DNA of 64,000 bases from Haliclystus octoradiatus (lineage: Eukaryota > Cnidaria > Staurozoa > Stauromedusae > Haliclystidae), in assembly GCA_916610825.1 (NCBI GenBank), contig OU744454.1, forward strand, positions 3,309,821 through 3,373,820, read 5' to 3'. Below the pieces are notes generated by a model that was not told the origin of the DNA, searched no databases, and was given only the letters and a program-made list of their open reading frames with translations. This document shows positions 1-47,124 of the stretch, piece by piece. Positions within the stretch are counted from its first letter, which is position 1, and each line of letters begins with the position of its first letter. The position numbers and the translations under genes are program-made.

Positions 1-177
1 ATTACGTCCCCTTTTACAACGGATAACTCCTTATAACATATTGAATTTAACTTATTAGTCTGGTGAAGTTTGGTATCTTTCTTCTTATAAATAATTGGCT
101 ATAACGGCACATAGTCTATAACATTAACAAGGTTTTCAAAGTTCCCTATGGATGTCGTTGTAAACAGTCTCTACTGT

Positions 178-372
178 AAATGGTTCATGAACAATAAATG
201 GCACCATTTTTATGAAATGGCTTATGAACTTTTCATCTTAATTCATGAACTGTTCATAAAAAGTTCATGAATAAGCATGAAACGTTCACGTTCATGGAAA
301 AGTTCAATAAAATGGTGACATTTAAGGTTCATGAACTCATGAACAAGTGTTCATGAACTCATGAACCAGTTC
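178..372. repeat. TTCATGAAC-rich palindromic repeat
   Basis: The palindrome TTCATGAA and its variants recur many times in this 195-bp stretch, so it can fold on itself. The same motif family appears at 4168-4233 and 62588-62755. It lies downstream of the last receptor exon seen, in an intron of the minus-strand gene. Confidence 0.6.
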
Positions 373-402
373 CGCAGGGATAAAAGTTTCAAATATACAT
401 AC

Positions 403-21296
<20,894 letters not shown>

Positions 21297-22128
21297 ACTT
21301 GCTGTGTTTTCAATGCATCAATGCATGTTATTTATGTTATTAAATAAAATTGAATAAGAATCAATTCTCTTCAAAACAAGGAAGACGTTTGACAATGCAA
21401 CCTTCTTTTTCACTTACGTTTGTTTTATTTCGGAAAAGAACCCGAACTGTACCGGAAATACCTCAATTCGAGGGTATATATGCATTGTGCATCAAATCGC
21501 TAATTACCGTTTTTCAGAAAAATGTTACTAACAGCTCATTTCAAACACAGCTTGGCTTTTCAAACACCTTCTGTTGTTCTTTGCGATATACTTGGACTTG
21601 AAGATTGTGTTGATAGAAAAATAATTGTTTTTAAAAAGATCACTCAGTGATAAAGCATGCAGACACTGTTGAAATGTTGAAATAGAACGAAATTACATTA
21701 GCATTTTCACTTCTCCCTATCCCTTAAAAAAATAGTGGAGGATTCAAGCTCCCCTAAAGATTTCCCCGTGTTAATCACGTGGCTGAAAACGTCACTGTGT
21801 CCAGACCTTTTTCAAAATTGCGCTGATTGAATGATGTTGTTTTTGAGGGGGATAAGCAAAATTAATGTTGTAAACTCAAGCTTTTTGTCACTGATTTCTT
21901 TTCACAAATAATTGTAAACAGTTTGGAGATATGGTATAATAAGATAAGATTAAATTGGTTGTATTATTCGGTGGTTTATGGGAACATATTAGCAAATAAA
22001 CGATGTGGAGTTAACTCTTTATTCAAGGTTATATGCCTAGACAGCTAAGCTTCACAGCTAGACTTAACAAATAGCAGCGCTGAAAACGCTTGAAGGTTTT
22101 TGATAGAGCTTTTATAATACATTTTATC
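21297..22128. promoter_or_regulatory. Divergent intergenic region between receptor and TBC gene
   Basis: These 832 bp separate the minus-strand receptor start (21296) from the plus-strand TBC start (22129), so both promoters must lie here or in unseen 5' exons. I see no clear TATA box and no long conserved ORF. The small ORF at 21350-21601 has no recognisable family. The head-to-head layout suggests, but does not prove, a shared regulatory region. Confidence 0.55.
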
Positions 22129-36078
<13,950 letters not shown>

Positions 36079-37263
36079 TTAATCTTTTTTAAATGTATAA
36101 GCATTATCATCATGCTTGAAATTTATTTAAAATATACAATGCATCAAATTGAAATTTAACCTCATCAAATTGTAGAATATAGATAATTGATTTTATAAAA
36201 CCCTTTGGTTACAATTAAAATGTGAATATTTGAGGAAACGACCTATCTATACTTCTTGTGATTCTGTTTACCTATAACCTACCGTGAAACCTGTATATAG
36301 CAGCCACATGTGAGCTATTGATATCTGCGCACAAGAGGGAACGCAAGGAAAAAACGAGAATTAGATAATCGCGTTTTCTCTTGAAGTGACAAGAGTAGAC
36401 CAAATATAAATAACCTTTTTGACCTTTTTTAATATTTTCAAAGGTGGCCACCCTCAATTGGATTAGATCATACTGATGTAGTTCTGTCGGATCAAATGCA
36501 TTTCAAATAATAAATTTATTTTTTGCAATTTTTACTGTTGTCAGCGACATGTATTTATGGCTTTATTTGATCAAATTATTCTTATTTGAGTTGAAATTGA
36601 AACATTCTAAATCTTTTAAAGGGCTACATCAATTGATTAATCAATCATGTTGTTATTCAACCGGGACTGCGCATGCGATATGCACCGAGGTTGTCACCAT
36701 CTCTACAATTCGTTAGCGGGACTTCACGCGCGATGCCTGACGAGCTACGACATCAGAAAGGTCTCTGATGAGTTCCTTGGCAGGAACGAAACACGTGCTA
36801 GACCAGCCGCTTTATTACATAAATTTTGGACTTAAATCTCATGATGAAAATATTTTGACCGAATTACAAACCGTTTAAACACATGATCAATTGTTTGTAA
36901 ATCAGATGCCATGCACACCTCAAAGTATATTTCAAATGTTCAATCATGAAAGACTCAAACAATAATCAAATATACAAATTGAATAAAAATTAAAGGGTCG
37001 AACCAAAAACACCAAATCAGATAAATTTTATATAAAACATAGTTTTGATTGTAAAACTCTGAAATAATTCTTAATATTTGTCTATAAATGATAATGTATT
37101 AACACAATTAACTTTTCTATTACATAATGTAAATTATATCATATCTGTTTGTTTTATTTACAAAGGCGTTTATTTTCAAATACTGTCCATTAGTAATGCG
37201 TATAGAACTATAGATACTCCTAATTTTAATATAAAAAATGTAATTAAATTTTGATGATCAAAA
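36079..37263. other. Convergent intergenic region between TBC and LysM genes
   Basis: It holds 3' UTR sequence of both genes. AATAAA at 36509-36514 could end the TBC transcript. On the other strand AATAAA (complement of 37153-37158) could end the LysM transcript about 106 bp after its stop. A degraded pogo-like MITE lies at about 36283-36450, and a GC-rich island with a hammerhead-like motif at about 36655-36835. The rest is AT-rich with no coding signal. Confidence 0.6.
36760..36804 (+). ncRNA. Hammerhead-ribozyme-like motif
   Basis: The core CTGATGA (36765-36771) is followed by stem II GTTCC/GGAAC (36772-36776 with 36783-36787, loop TTGGCA) and GAAA (36788-36791), exactly as in hammerhead ribozymes. 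Flanking GGTCT (36760-36764) and AGACC (36800-36804) form a 5-bp stem I. Between them, ACACGTGCT would be a very short stem III. The cleavage triplet should read NUH but is GCT, so the invariant U is C and this copy may not cleave. It sits in a GC-rich island (about 36655-36835) unlike its AT-rich surroundings, compatible with a retrozyme remnant. No second copy was found. Confidence 0.5.
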
Positions 37264-40005
37264 TCAAAAACATGGTTCATCAGGATAATGTTTTGTTGGT
37301 GACATGGTCTTGTTTTGATAACTATCATAACAAATGTCAGGGATCGGTCCAGCAGCAAGTACGGCTGGTTGTGAACTGCAAAAGAAAAAAGAACACAGTC
37401 AAATCTGGTATAACGGTCACCTATAAACAGTGGCCACCTGTCTATAGTGGTCAATATTGGTATGTCTAAAATATTATTTTCTATTGAATACTATTTCTGT
37501 GTATATGGTATTGGTTATTGCTGTGTATGCTCTTGGATAAATTCCGGTGTATTGCCGAGAGTAGACAGGCTAGTCTGCCGTAAGAGGTGCAATTATCAGG
37601 TAAACAGAGAAATTTTTTTTTAAATTCACGTTTCATTTAAATTTCCTGCATAATTGGAACCCGCTTTGAAACTGTTGAAACTACTTTGTAATCAATTTCG
37701 GACAATTACAGTACAATAGGCATATTATTATAAAAAGCTATTGCTTGTAATTTCAACTTACTTAGAGGGGCAAAAATGGCCAGTGGGCTCTACGCGCTTA
37801 GTGTCACATGCGTGTTTGTCATTTTCGTATATTTTCTGTGCCATAAACCATGCAGAAACTGAAATGTGGATCCATGCCGAAGCCATGACCGACGTTGATC
37901 GTTGAATTTATGCTAAACTTAATTTAAATTGAGCTTGTAGCAACCGCTGCTCAATGTTGCTGCTTTAAACAGATTACAATGTAGGTAGGTAGGAATAATC
38001 ATGAATAACGTGATTCATGATGAACACCCATTGCGATTGAAAAATGGTGGCTCTGAAAACTTACTGATTAGGCAACTGTTCAGTAATGATTCACTACAGT
38101 GAAACCTGTGTATAATGGAAAGCTACTGAGATAGATGAATTGACCACTATAGCCAGGTGGCCTTTATATAAAGGTTTGATTCAATAGAAAATAGAATTTT
38201 CGACATTGCAAGAGTGACCACTATAGACAAGTGGCCACTGTATAGAGGTGACCATTATAACAGGTTTGATTGTATATCCAAGATTCATAGTGTATAAATA
38301 GATGGCATTGTAAGTACTACCTAGTATAACATACATAAATAAATAAAGGAACTAGAAACACACCTGCTGGACATGTTATCAGGTTTGAATTTTTTCAATT
38401 GGTCATCGATTCTCGTCAAGAATTTATCAAATGCTTGATGATCTAAATCTCTGTCATTTAGAACACAATTATTAGACTTGATATTTTCTTGATTGTGTTT
38501 TAATGTAATATTATCATAGTTCAACTCTCTAATTGGAGATACAGAGTATGGATTGACATCCTCTTCAGAGTTTAACACTTCAATTGAATCTTCATTGTCG
38601 CTTTGCGTTGCCACTTTTGGTATGAGTAATGTTTTCCTTAAGAATAGAATATCATTTGTCCATAGTTTATTTACTCGCTTTAATTTTTCAATCTAAAATA
38701 GATAACAGATAAAATGTTTTACTCACACACAGTATTTTCCTTCTAAATGGATCTAAGGGAATCACTAGAGGGTACAATTATCGGGTAAACAGAGGAATAT
38801 TTTTACATTTATGTTTCACGTATGACAAAATTTCATAATATCTGTTCAAATCACTGGTTTAATTTTCTTGTTTTTTTTTAATTCGATAGGATAATTAATT
38901 ATTTCTATAGCAAAACATAATATTAGTTTTACTAATTTCACACATAATTAATTGATTTTAATTTTATATATCTGTTTCAACAAAATTCCTGTTTTAATGA
39001 TGTCGAATTCTCGTTCTAATTAAGACAAATTTTTGTTTTACTTCCACGCTATCGAAAAAGGGTGATTCTCGATTCTCTTTATATAGTAACTCCCTTCTAG
39101 GCTTACTCAATTAAGCTGGACATTACAGAGTATGGTAAGAGTTTGTTTTTCTGGATCTGGAATCTCAGAACATTTCAATTTTCAACATTTTCTTCAAAAT
39201 TTAGCATATCAATCATAAAAAAAAATGTTTTTTTTTCTGGTTCATCTCTATCTTTATGTAATCTAGGGTTACACAAGCCTACAGGAAGCTTGTATATGTA
39301 ATTTTCACGCACATGCACACTGCTCAGTTTATGAACGTTTCAACATTTCAATAATTAAACAATTTAAAACATTATTTAACGACAATTGATGTGCAACTAA
39401 TCATGATACAATTGTCAAAAATGAAAAGTCACAAGTAATGCAGCTTTAAAGTCACAGAAGTTAGTAGGCCTACACGTGATGCAGCTGTTGTCAGCTGGAC
39501 AGATGTTTGCAATTGAATTGTAGTGTCGTTGGACCTTGGACATTGGGCAAGTTTTATTTACAAATAGCGTAATAAAAATGTCCTCATGGGTGAAATGAAA
39601 ACGAATATATAGTATATAAAATATAATATACCAGCCATTACTTGCATATTACAGTATCTGTTTTTACTGTTTAGTTCAGTGCTTACAAGGTTAACAAACA
39701 ATCGAGGAAGGTCAAAACATCATTGAAACCAAGTCAAAACGAAAGCACTTAATTGTTTTCAAATTAAATGGTCTAATGATTAAGTTAGAAAAGAAATACA
39801 ATAGAGTTTAATACCATCTATATCAACTTACACTAACACCATATTTAATAGCAAGGCTTTGTATTGTATCTCCTGGTAGAACATCATGCGTAATGCCAGA
39901 TCTATCTGCTAAACATATATCACTTCTAATTGTTCCATAACTTTTTGTTACAGATATAGCATCAGAAAATGATCCCGAAGGATAACGTGAAAATATACCA
40001 CTCAT
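37264..40005 (-). CDS. LysM-domain protein, LYSMD1/2 type
   Basis: Three exons keep phase: 40005-39832, 38692-38364 and 37375-37264 (TGA), giving about 204 residues, close to the 215-227 of vertebrate LYSMD1/2. The LysM domain (about residues 40-86) is split by intron 1: HDVLPGDTIQSLAIKYGVS in exon 1 and IEKLKRVNKLWTND then TLLIPK in exon 2. The rest is polar and acidic, with a helical stretch (DRDLDHQAFDKFLTRIDDQL) typical of this family's C-terminal region. No signal peptide or membrane helix is seen, so it should be intracellular, unlike LYSMD3/4. In bacteria LysM binds peptidoglycan; the animal intracellular forms have no settled function. The ATG at 40005 is preferred because the frame upstream has only a TTG. 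Confidence 0.9.
37396..37491. mobile_element. pogo-like MITE, 5' half
   Basis: CAGTCAAATCTGGTATAACG through AATATTATTTTCTATTGAAT. It lies 20 bp upstream of LysM exon 3 in transcript order, close to its acceptor. Confidence 0.7.
38097..38272. mobile_element. pogo-like MITE, full length
   Basis: CAGTGAAACCTGTGTATAAT to AACAGGTTTGATTG, TA on both sides. It is 176 bp long, in intron 2 of the LysM gene. Confidence 0.85.
38693..39831. other. Intron 1 of the LysM gene
   Basis: AT-rich sequence of about 1.1 kb. I see no delimited mobile element and no coding signal in it. Confidence 0.5.
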
Positions 40006-42500
40006 TTGGATTACTTTCAAATCATATTATATTATGTTAAATTCCAATAATAATGTGCTGAAAAGTCCGAATTACAAACTTGAAGTCCGCCATGATAAAA
40101 CTTGCGAGATGAGAAAAGTGAGATTTCGTTTGTCAACAAAGGGACTGGAAGCAATGTTGTCTATGACGTTCCTCCTATGAGTCCGATATCGGCTGACTGA
40201 TGAACAAACGGTTAGTATTTATGAAATTACAGAAAAAAATGAAAATTTATCAAATTATTAAATATTTGCACCACTTTACTTCTGAGATTTTTCAAATTCT
40301 TGGCCAATATTCCTCTATTAGTAAATAAGGAAAGTGGATTCATTCACCAATCAAATCTTAAAAGATGTAGAATTTTGCTGCCCCCTCAACAAACATTATG
40401 TGGAACATTTTGGATTTTGCCCCCACATTTGGAAATAAATTGCTCTTTTTATTCAGCCAGGATTTAAATATTTGTCTTGGTAGCGTCTTCAATACAAATC
40501 GTTCACAGCTTGAATCATTGCATGTAAATCACACATTAGTTTGCACGTTTCCGTGTTGTCTTCAGGAATTTATTAATTTTCATTCTGTACATCCTTTTCT
40601 GATATTGCAGCAAATATCTCTACCATCATTTCATTTTGAACCGCTGAAGAAAACAAGAGGTTTGATTTAAAGAAGTGTTTCGTAGACCTGATAAAGGTGT
40701 AGATATTCCTACATATTCAGAAAGAAGAATCTGAGGTTAGTAGCTAGACACTTTTCCTAAAGATTATAGATATAATCTGGTATTGTTCTTTAGGCCTCTT
40801 CAGGCATTAGGAATTGCGATTGATTGAGATGGGCCTACAGAGATCCTCGATAAAATGATCAAATCAGATTCTTATTGTTGTTGATTGACGGAGTATTATT
40901 GAAGTCTTATCGTAAAACTGTTTATCAATTTTCCCTAAGACTATTAAAATTAATTTCGTTTGCATCTATTGATTTGCGTGAGTCGGTAAGTGGAGAAGAG
41001 TCAAGCAATTGACATCAATCTAACAATTTTGATATTTCCTTGCCAAGCTATGTTAAAGTTGTCATTGAATATGAAGTTTACACATTTTCTATACAAGCTC
41101 GATTGTAGCCCACGGTAGCTCGTTATAATTGCGTGATCGAAAGCGTCTGTGTTTTACCACAACACAACGAATACTAAAAAAGTTTCACAGCTTGTTCGAC
41201 AAAAAATCATAAAGAAGTTTGGAACATCAAATTTCTCCTGGGGCTAACCCCCAAACCCCCATCCAAAAATTTCAACGTTTGCAAATTTAATATCAATTTT
41301 TGTCAGAACAGTTTTCGACATTCAAACTTTGTCTGAACATCTAAATAATATCAATTTCAAGCGCTGACATTGGTTGAGAATGCAAGAAATTTGAAAGTTT
41401 TACTGCGTTCAAGGTCCGATAAAAACATTTTTCCTTCCCGGATTCTAATTTTTTCTTCCAAAAATTTTTCGGCTGCTTAAATCATTTAATGTATCCACAG
41501 CTTTTATTTTTAGGGGCTATTGTCCATTTATTGTCCTAAAATATAATACAAATGCACCTGTTTAGCCATTGTGCTACAAATATTTATACATACATACATC
41601 TTAATTTTTATCTTCTAAAGAAAAGGAAGGAAATTACTTGACTTCTGCTTGCAGCTTACATGACTTGAATACAACCGTTTCCATCCTTTCCTCCTGAATT
41701 TGTGCTTTCAGGCCTGTCAGTCCTAAAATCCCCTGTTTTATCGAAACCTGATTGCATTAATGCATGGAATTGCAAAGAGTGCATGAATACGTTTGACTAA
41801 CATGACTGCCTGGCTGAGAGTTGAGAATTGCTGCAGACCTGAAAGTATGCTATATGCAAGCAAAATTTAAAATTCACTACTCCTCTCATTTACTTTGATG
41901 TCTTTCCAATTCAAAGCATCCACTTATGCCCAAGGCGCCCGTAGAATATGATCACAGGTATTTGTTGTTACTAGACCTAGTAGCCAACATAACTCTACAT
42001 TATCAAAGAACGCCAGAACAGGGGAACAGTAGGGGAAGCTGGCCCTCCTGCTTTTGAACTGGGGGCGATTTTAGAAAAATGTTTCTACAGACTAGTGTAG
42101 CTTGAGTCTAACAACTGACAAGCATACCTATATTGTTTATAAGTATATTTGCAATGGCGTTGGAGCCACGGGCAGAGGGTGTATGTGATACCCCCTCCTA
42201 CCCACGCAGTGCGGGTGCAGCAAATGCCCTTTTCCAAAATAGTATAATACTGTAATACCTTTTAATCAAACTTGATGATGTGATATATCGCACAAAAATT
42301 ATAATTAAAGGCCATTAGGCTTAAATATTTTTTCAAGAGTGCCCTCTTTTGCTGCCTGCCCCGGCTGCTTGATTTTTGCTCCAGTACTCCTCTATATTGG
42401 TAATAATTGCAGGCCTTTGCACTGTACATAGTTTATCAAGTAGACTATGCAGATGCACTGTACAAGCCTCGAGGCAATTGCTCCGCTTAAGGCTCCCATC
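40006..42500. other. Intergenic region between LysM and CHK genes
   Basis: It contains the LysM promoter side and the upstream side of the CHK gene. A hAT-like remnant spans about 41411-41755 (AAGGTCCGATAAAAAC to TTTTATCGAAACCTG). Short ORFs such as 40398-40670 show no family resemblance. No TATA box is convincing. Confidence 0.45.
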
Positions 42501-42671
42501 AAGTGTCGGACGAAAGAGTTGGCTTTCGAAAATCTTGAATCATTTCATGAATTTTACTCCGAATTTTGTGTTGAGGTTTGGTCTATAAATCAGGAAATTA
42601 TACATTTTCTTCTGAATTTTTTCTACCTGGGATCTAGGATCCCAGGATCATCCCACTTTTATCGAACCCTG
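42501..42671. mobile_element. hAT-like element upstream of the CHK gene
   Basis: AAGTGTCGGACGAAAGAG to CTTTTATCGAACCCTG, with CTCCCATC (42493-42500) and CTCCCACC (42672-42679) as an 8-bp duplication with one change. It ends 63 bp before the CHK start codon. Confidence 0.8.
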
Positions 42672-42733
42672 CTCCCACCTCCTTGATGACCCAGAAAATT
42701 TGATACAACTAAGGATTATTTGATTTGTAGATC

Positions 42734-43897
42734 ATGGATATCAATGATGAGCTACCACAAACAGCTAAAGATGTTAACAATGCTTGGCTTAAGAAGACAT
42801 TATCTGGTCATTTTAAGGACATCACAGCAATCGAAATAAATGAACGCAAAGGTGAATTGCAAGGCTATCTCGGTGAGCTTATATCATTAAAATTACATTG
42901 CAGCAATTCGGAATCTGTTAGTCTAATTGTTAAAGTGAAATCTCATAGTAGGTTATGTAATCAATTTCTTGATGATGTCCAATTTCATTCTCGTGAAGGA
43001 TTTTTTTATAAAGTTTTATTACCAACATTATTGAATGTTGCAAACAATGGGTCGATTGTTAAGAAATATCTACCAGAATGCTATATTTCACTTTATAAAC
43101 AAAATGAAAACTGCTCTGCGATTGTTTTAGAAGATTTGGAAGTTGCTGGATATGAATTAGCAGAATTTTCCAAAGGATTAGATTTGCAACAAGCATTCGA
43201 TGCCGTCGAAGCATTAGCAATATATCATGCATCAACATATCTTACTATAAAAAATAAAAATGAAAATCGTTCATCGATATTATCAAATGATGACATTCAT
43301 GAGAAGTTTCTTAATTGGAAAGAAGAACATAGTGATATGTCTAATTGGGAATATTTCTTTGGTTGCGCAATCGATTGGTTTGACGATTATTATCCTGATG
43401 AAATTAAAATCAGAAAAAAAATTGTAGCACTTATTGCTTCTGCGCCAGAAATATTTAAACACAGTAGTAGGGTTCAAGATAATTGCCCAACTGTAATCTA
43501 CCATGGTGATTTCTGGTGTAATAATATTTTCTTTAACGCGAAAAATAATCAATTAAGAAATGACGTTAAATTAATTGATTTTCAATGTATTGCATATGGT
43601 AGCGCATGTATTGATTTGTCATCGCTTATAATGTCAAGTTTATCATCTGAATTGAGACGTTCGTCAACAGATGAAATTTTACAACATTATCATCAGACAT
43701 TTATTGAAGCAATGAAAGGTTTTGATGATAATTTAATTGATCAATATACATTTGATTCATTACAAGAAGATTATAAATCATCTCTTACCAATGGTCTATG
43801 CTGGTGTCTTTTGTCAATTGTAATATTTATGGATAATGGTGCTAGTAATCGGATTTTTAATGTTATTAAAGATTTATGTGATCAGAAAGTTATTTAA
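42734..43897 (+). CDS. CHK/ecdysteroid-kinase-like small-molecule kinase family protein
   Basis: A 387-residue protein encoded in one exon. The Brenner-type catalytic loop HGDFWCNN (about residues 257-264) and the metal-binding IDFQ (about 282-285) followed by AYGSACIDLSSLIMSS match the CHK/EcKinase-like family (relatives of choline kinase and aminoglycoside phosphotransferases). Upstream VLEDLEVAGY matches the family's hinge block. The length is normal for a single-domain member. Such proteins phosphorylate small molecules in arthropods, but the substrate cannot be read from sequence. TTTGATTTGTAG directly before the start suggests a spliced 5' UTR. No other member is nearby. Confidence 0.88.
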   Translation: MDINDELPQTAKDVNNAWLKKTLSGHFKDITAIEINERKGELQGYLGELISLKLHCSNSESVSLIVKVKSHSRLCNQFLDDVQFHSREGFFYKVLLPTLLNVANNGSIVKKYLPECYISLYKQNENCSAIVLEDLEVAGYELAEFSKGLDLQQAFDAVEALAIYHASTYLTIKNKNENRSSILSNDDIHEKFLNWKEEHSDMSNWEYFFGCAIDWFDDYYPDEIKIRKKIVALIASAPEIFKHSSRVQDNCPTVIYHGDFWCNNIFFNAKNNQLRNDVKLIDFQCIAYGSACIDLSSLIMSSLSSELRRSSTDEILQHYHQTFIEAMKGFDDNLIDQYTFDSLQEDYKSSLTNGLCWCLLSIVIFMDNGASNRIFNVIKDLCDQKVI

Positions 43898-44064
43898 ACA
43901 TTTCATCGATTTCAAGCAGTATAATCCTATATTATATATATCATGTACATTGAGATCTGATTATATGGCAAAGTAAGATATATAAATATATATTGAAAAA
44001 TATGTCTTCCAAAAAAATTCGATTTAGATTTTATCAACACAGTATATATTAGCGTTGGATCAAA

Positions 44065-44900
44065 TTATATATTCAAACCAAATATCACATGATTGTTTTA
44101 ATCAAACATGGTTGATTAATTTTACTTCTAAATCTGCATGATCTTACCTATTTGCATACCTATAATACCTATTCGTTTAAAGCAACGTTACGAATCATGT
44201 ATTATAAAAGTTTCTATTGGACAAACTGATAAATGTATTCAAACCAAATATCAAATAATTGTTTTAATCAAACATGGTTGACTAATTTTACTTCTAAATC
44301 TGCATGATCTTACCTATTTGCATACCTATAATACCTATTCGTTTAAAGCAACGTTACGAATCATGTATTATAAAAGTTTCTATTGGACAAACTGATAGAT
44401 GTATTCAAACCAAATATCAAATAATTGTTTTAATCAAACATGGTTGACTAATTTTACTTCTAAATCTGCATGATCTTACCTATTTGCATACCTATAATAC
44501 CTATTCGTTTAATGCAACGTTACGAATCATGTATTATAAAAGTTTCTATTGGACAAACTGATAAATATATTCAAACCAAATATCAAATAATTGTTTTAAT
44601 CAAACATGGTTGACTAATTTTACTTCTAAATCTGCATGATCTTACCTATTTGCATACCTATAATACCTATTCGTTTAAAGCAACGTTACGAATCATGTAT
44701 TATAAAAGTTTCTATCGGACAAACTAATAAATGTATTCAAACCAAATATCAAATAATTGTTTTAATCAAACATGGTTGACTAATTTTACTTCTAAATCTG
44801 CATAATCTTACCTATTTGCATACCTATAATACCTATTCGTTTAAAGCAACGTTACGAATCATGTATTATAAAAGTTTCTATTGGACAAACTGATAAATGT
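44065..44900. repeat. Minisatellite, five 166-bp units
   Basis: Unit starts (AAATGTATTCAAACCAAATA) fall at about 44065, 44231, 44397, 44563 and 44729, an exact 166-bp period, with only scattered single-base changes. It begins 170 bp after the CHK stop codon. The first AATAAA noted downstream is at 44951-44956, so the array could lie in the CHK 3' UTR. Confidence 0.93.
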
Positions 44901-45678
44901 ATGGAAAAACATGTTCTAAATAATTAAATGGATTAAATATAAACATTTTGAATAAATAATCAAATTATAATTTGATTTTTGATGGATTAATCCATTATTA
45001 TACACAGCAGATTAAATATTGAAATATTATTGTACAAATTTAAACTTAATAAATGTGAAGAAATATCGAATAGATTAAAAGCATTGTAGCATTTTTATAT
45101 ATTTATAACAATAGATGTAATTAATGAATTGAGAATTTGTAGAATCATTAATCTCAATCTGTACTCAAATATGATCCACGATGACTGTACAGATATGATG
45201 TTTATATGTAATATAACACAATTAATTTATACCAATAATAATTAAGTAATATTTTAATTATCTGTATTGAATGTAAAAAGTTTCTATATACAAAAATTTT
45301 TGGAAAATAATCTCCATAGTGTGATGTGCTTTCTTATATTTCTGTTAAACTTCTCTGCAGCATTACATATCAGTTTTACAGATTCAACAAATTTCGTGAT
45401 ATACAGGCTTTGTTGATGCAGTAATTCGTCAGAAATCTTTATAGTACAGTTTCCTTCAGACCATTTCATCCTCCATCGCAATATGGTACCACATGTGGCA
45501 CCTCAGTACTTTAGGTAGGAGGACGTACTTTTTTGAGAATCTTGCTAGCATCTTAAAATTGCAGGTTTTCTGGAATTTATACCCACAAATTGCAAAAAAT
45601 ATATATTATTTATTATAATAATAATGAAATGAAGTCAACGACTAAACATTCTTTATTTATTATTCATTATTTATAATA
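44901..45678. other. AT-rich intergenic DNA
   Basis: No coding signal. The 65-codon minus ORF at 45284-45481 has no family resemblance. AATAAA at 44951-44956 may be a poly(A) signal of the CHK gene. Confidence 0.4.
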
Positions 45679-45883
45679 ATAATAATAATAATAATGGAGT
45701 CAGAGACTACGCATTCTTTTTCTGTAACTTAAGTTTCTCGCTTTCTGCGATCATCAGACAGATACTATTAATGAAAAATATATACCAGTTACTCTTATTT
45801 GATAAAAGTGACAAAAAAGTGTGAAAAAAGTGCGTGAAAAAAGAAAATGAATGCGTATTCTTTGACTCCATTATTATTATTAT
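45679..45883. repeat. Diverged snap-back element
   Basis: AATAATGGAGTCAGAGACTA and CGCATTCTTT are mirrored by GAATGCGTATTC and TTTGACTCCATTATTATT. It belongs to the family of the perfect hairpin at 35480-35688 and is likewise flanked by ATT repeats and CTCTGTCAAATGACA. Confidence 0.65.
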
Positions 45884-46647
45884 TCACGCTCTGTCAAATG
45901 ACATCGAGCACTATCTCAACTGCTGTAAGATACCATATTTTTATAATTACATTATCTATTATTTATTAATATTTCACATCAAAAATGTCCCATCATAATG
46001 CAAAAATGTTACCCTGAAACATGATGCGTCCCGTGATAGCGCCTATTTGACAGTACTCCCGATACGGGTATACACGGTTCATGCCTACCTGCTACTGACA
46101 TATTGGGAGAGTGTTGGAAATTATGCCAAAAAACATGGGCGTGGCATGAAATTTTGCCCGAAAACGTGGACTTAAATACACATTTTGAAAACCTCGTGGA
46201 GAGTATCAGGTGTATTCAATTAATGCATAAATAATTTATGTAAAATGATCATATACGACAATTTCAATTCGAGTAAAAGTTTCTTCATTCAATCGTCATA
46301 TAATTGAAAACAGGAACTGGTATAAATTTTAAAATTTGCACATCAGTTGAAAGAAGTATCTGTCTAATTTCAAAAGTCTCATTGAGAATTATTTTTACGT
46401 TATTAAGATAGTTTACTTTTCTTATTTATTGGTCTGTTTTCCTATCCAGTTTACCTTATATGTTTTTAGTCATTAATCAGTCCTTTATAAAAAAAAGTTG
46501 TATGTAACTTAAAGGTTTCTAAATGCATGATGATGATGATGATGTTTTGCCTCAATTTATTATCATAATCTTTATTCTGAGGTATGGTATCCCCCTCCCT
46601 CTCTGATTTACGACCGTTGTCGATATGGTACTGTAGTGTATTTGATG

Positions 46648-46970
46648 CCCGGGGGTAACTTCCATTGCGCTTCGATGGGGTCGTTCAAATGGAACTTTGG
46701 TAGAATGACCATAAAAATTTTCCACATAATGAAAAAGATACCCCAAATATATTTTTTTGAATGAAAGATTCAACCAAAACAATTATAAAAAAACAAATTC
46801 ATAGGCAAAATTTGTTTTGCAAAATGAAAAATTTCAAAAAGCTTCAAAAGGATACCTCAAAAAATTGTCTTGACTAAGCATACCCTAAAAATTTTTTCTG
46901 GGTTTTGAAAAAGGTACCCTTTAATATTTGAACGTCCCCGTATACTAAAAGTATGGAAGTTACCCCCGAG
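46648..46970. mobile_element. hAT-like MITE, CCCGGGGGTAACTTCCAT family
   Basis: CCCGGGGGTAACTTCCAT at the left is inverted as ATGGAAGTTACCCCCGAG at the right, with ATTTGATG exactly duplicated at 46640-46647 and 46971-46978. It is 323 bp and non-coding. A diverged relative lies at about 51963-52100. Confidence 0.85.
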
Positions 46971-47124
46971 ATTTGATGTTCAGGTAAAGTCAAGTCATGG
47001 CAGAGTTAACGTCTAGGTAATTGGAACCAGTACAGGCTATCAAATCTAGTGTTATAAGTGCTCTGCTATCAAAGCCAGTAAAGGAACACAGGGCACGGCT
47101 CAACAAGAACATTTTTCGATACGT

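Noticed and set aside
36647-36835. 62-codon ORF as a gene
   Set aside because: It overlaps the hammerhead-like island and has no family resemblance, splice context or conserved motif.
40398-40670. 90-codon ORF
   Set aside because: No motif, no homology recognised, and no splice or poly(A) context that would make it a gene.
44065-44900. CRISPR array
   Set aside because: This is animal DNA; the 166-bp units are contiguous tandem repeats without unique spacers. The same holds for 58738-59214.
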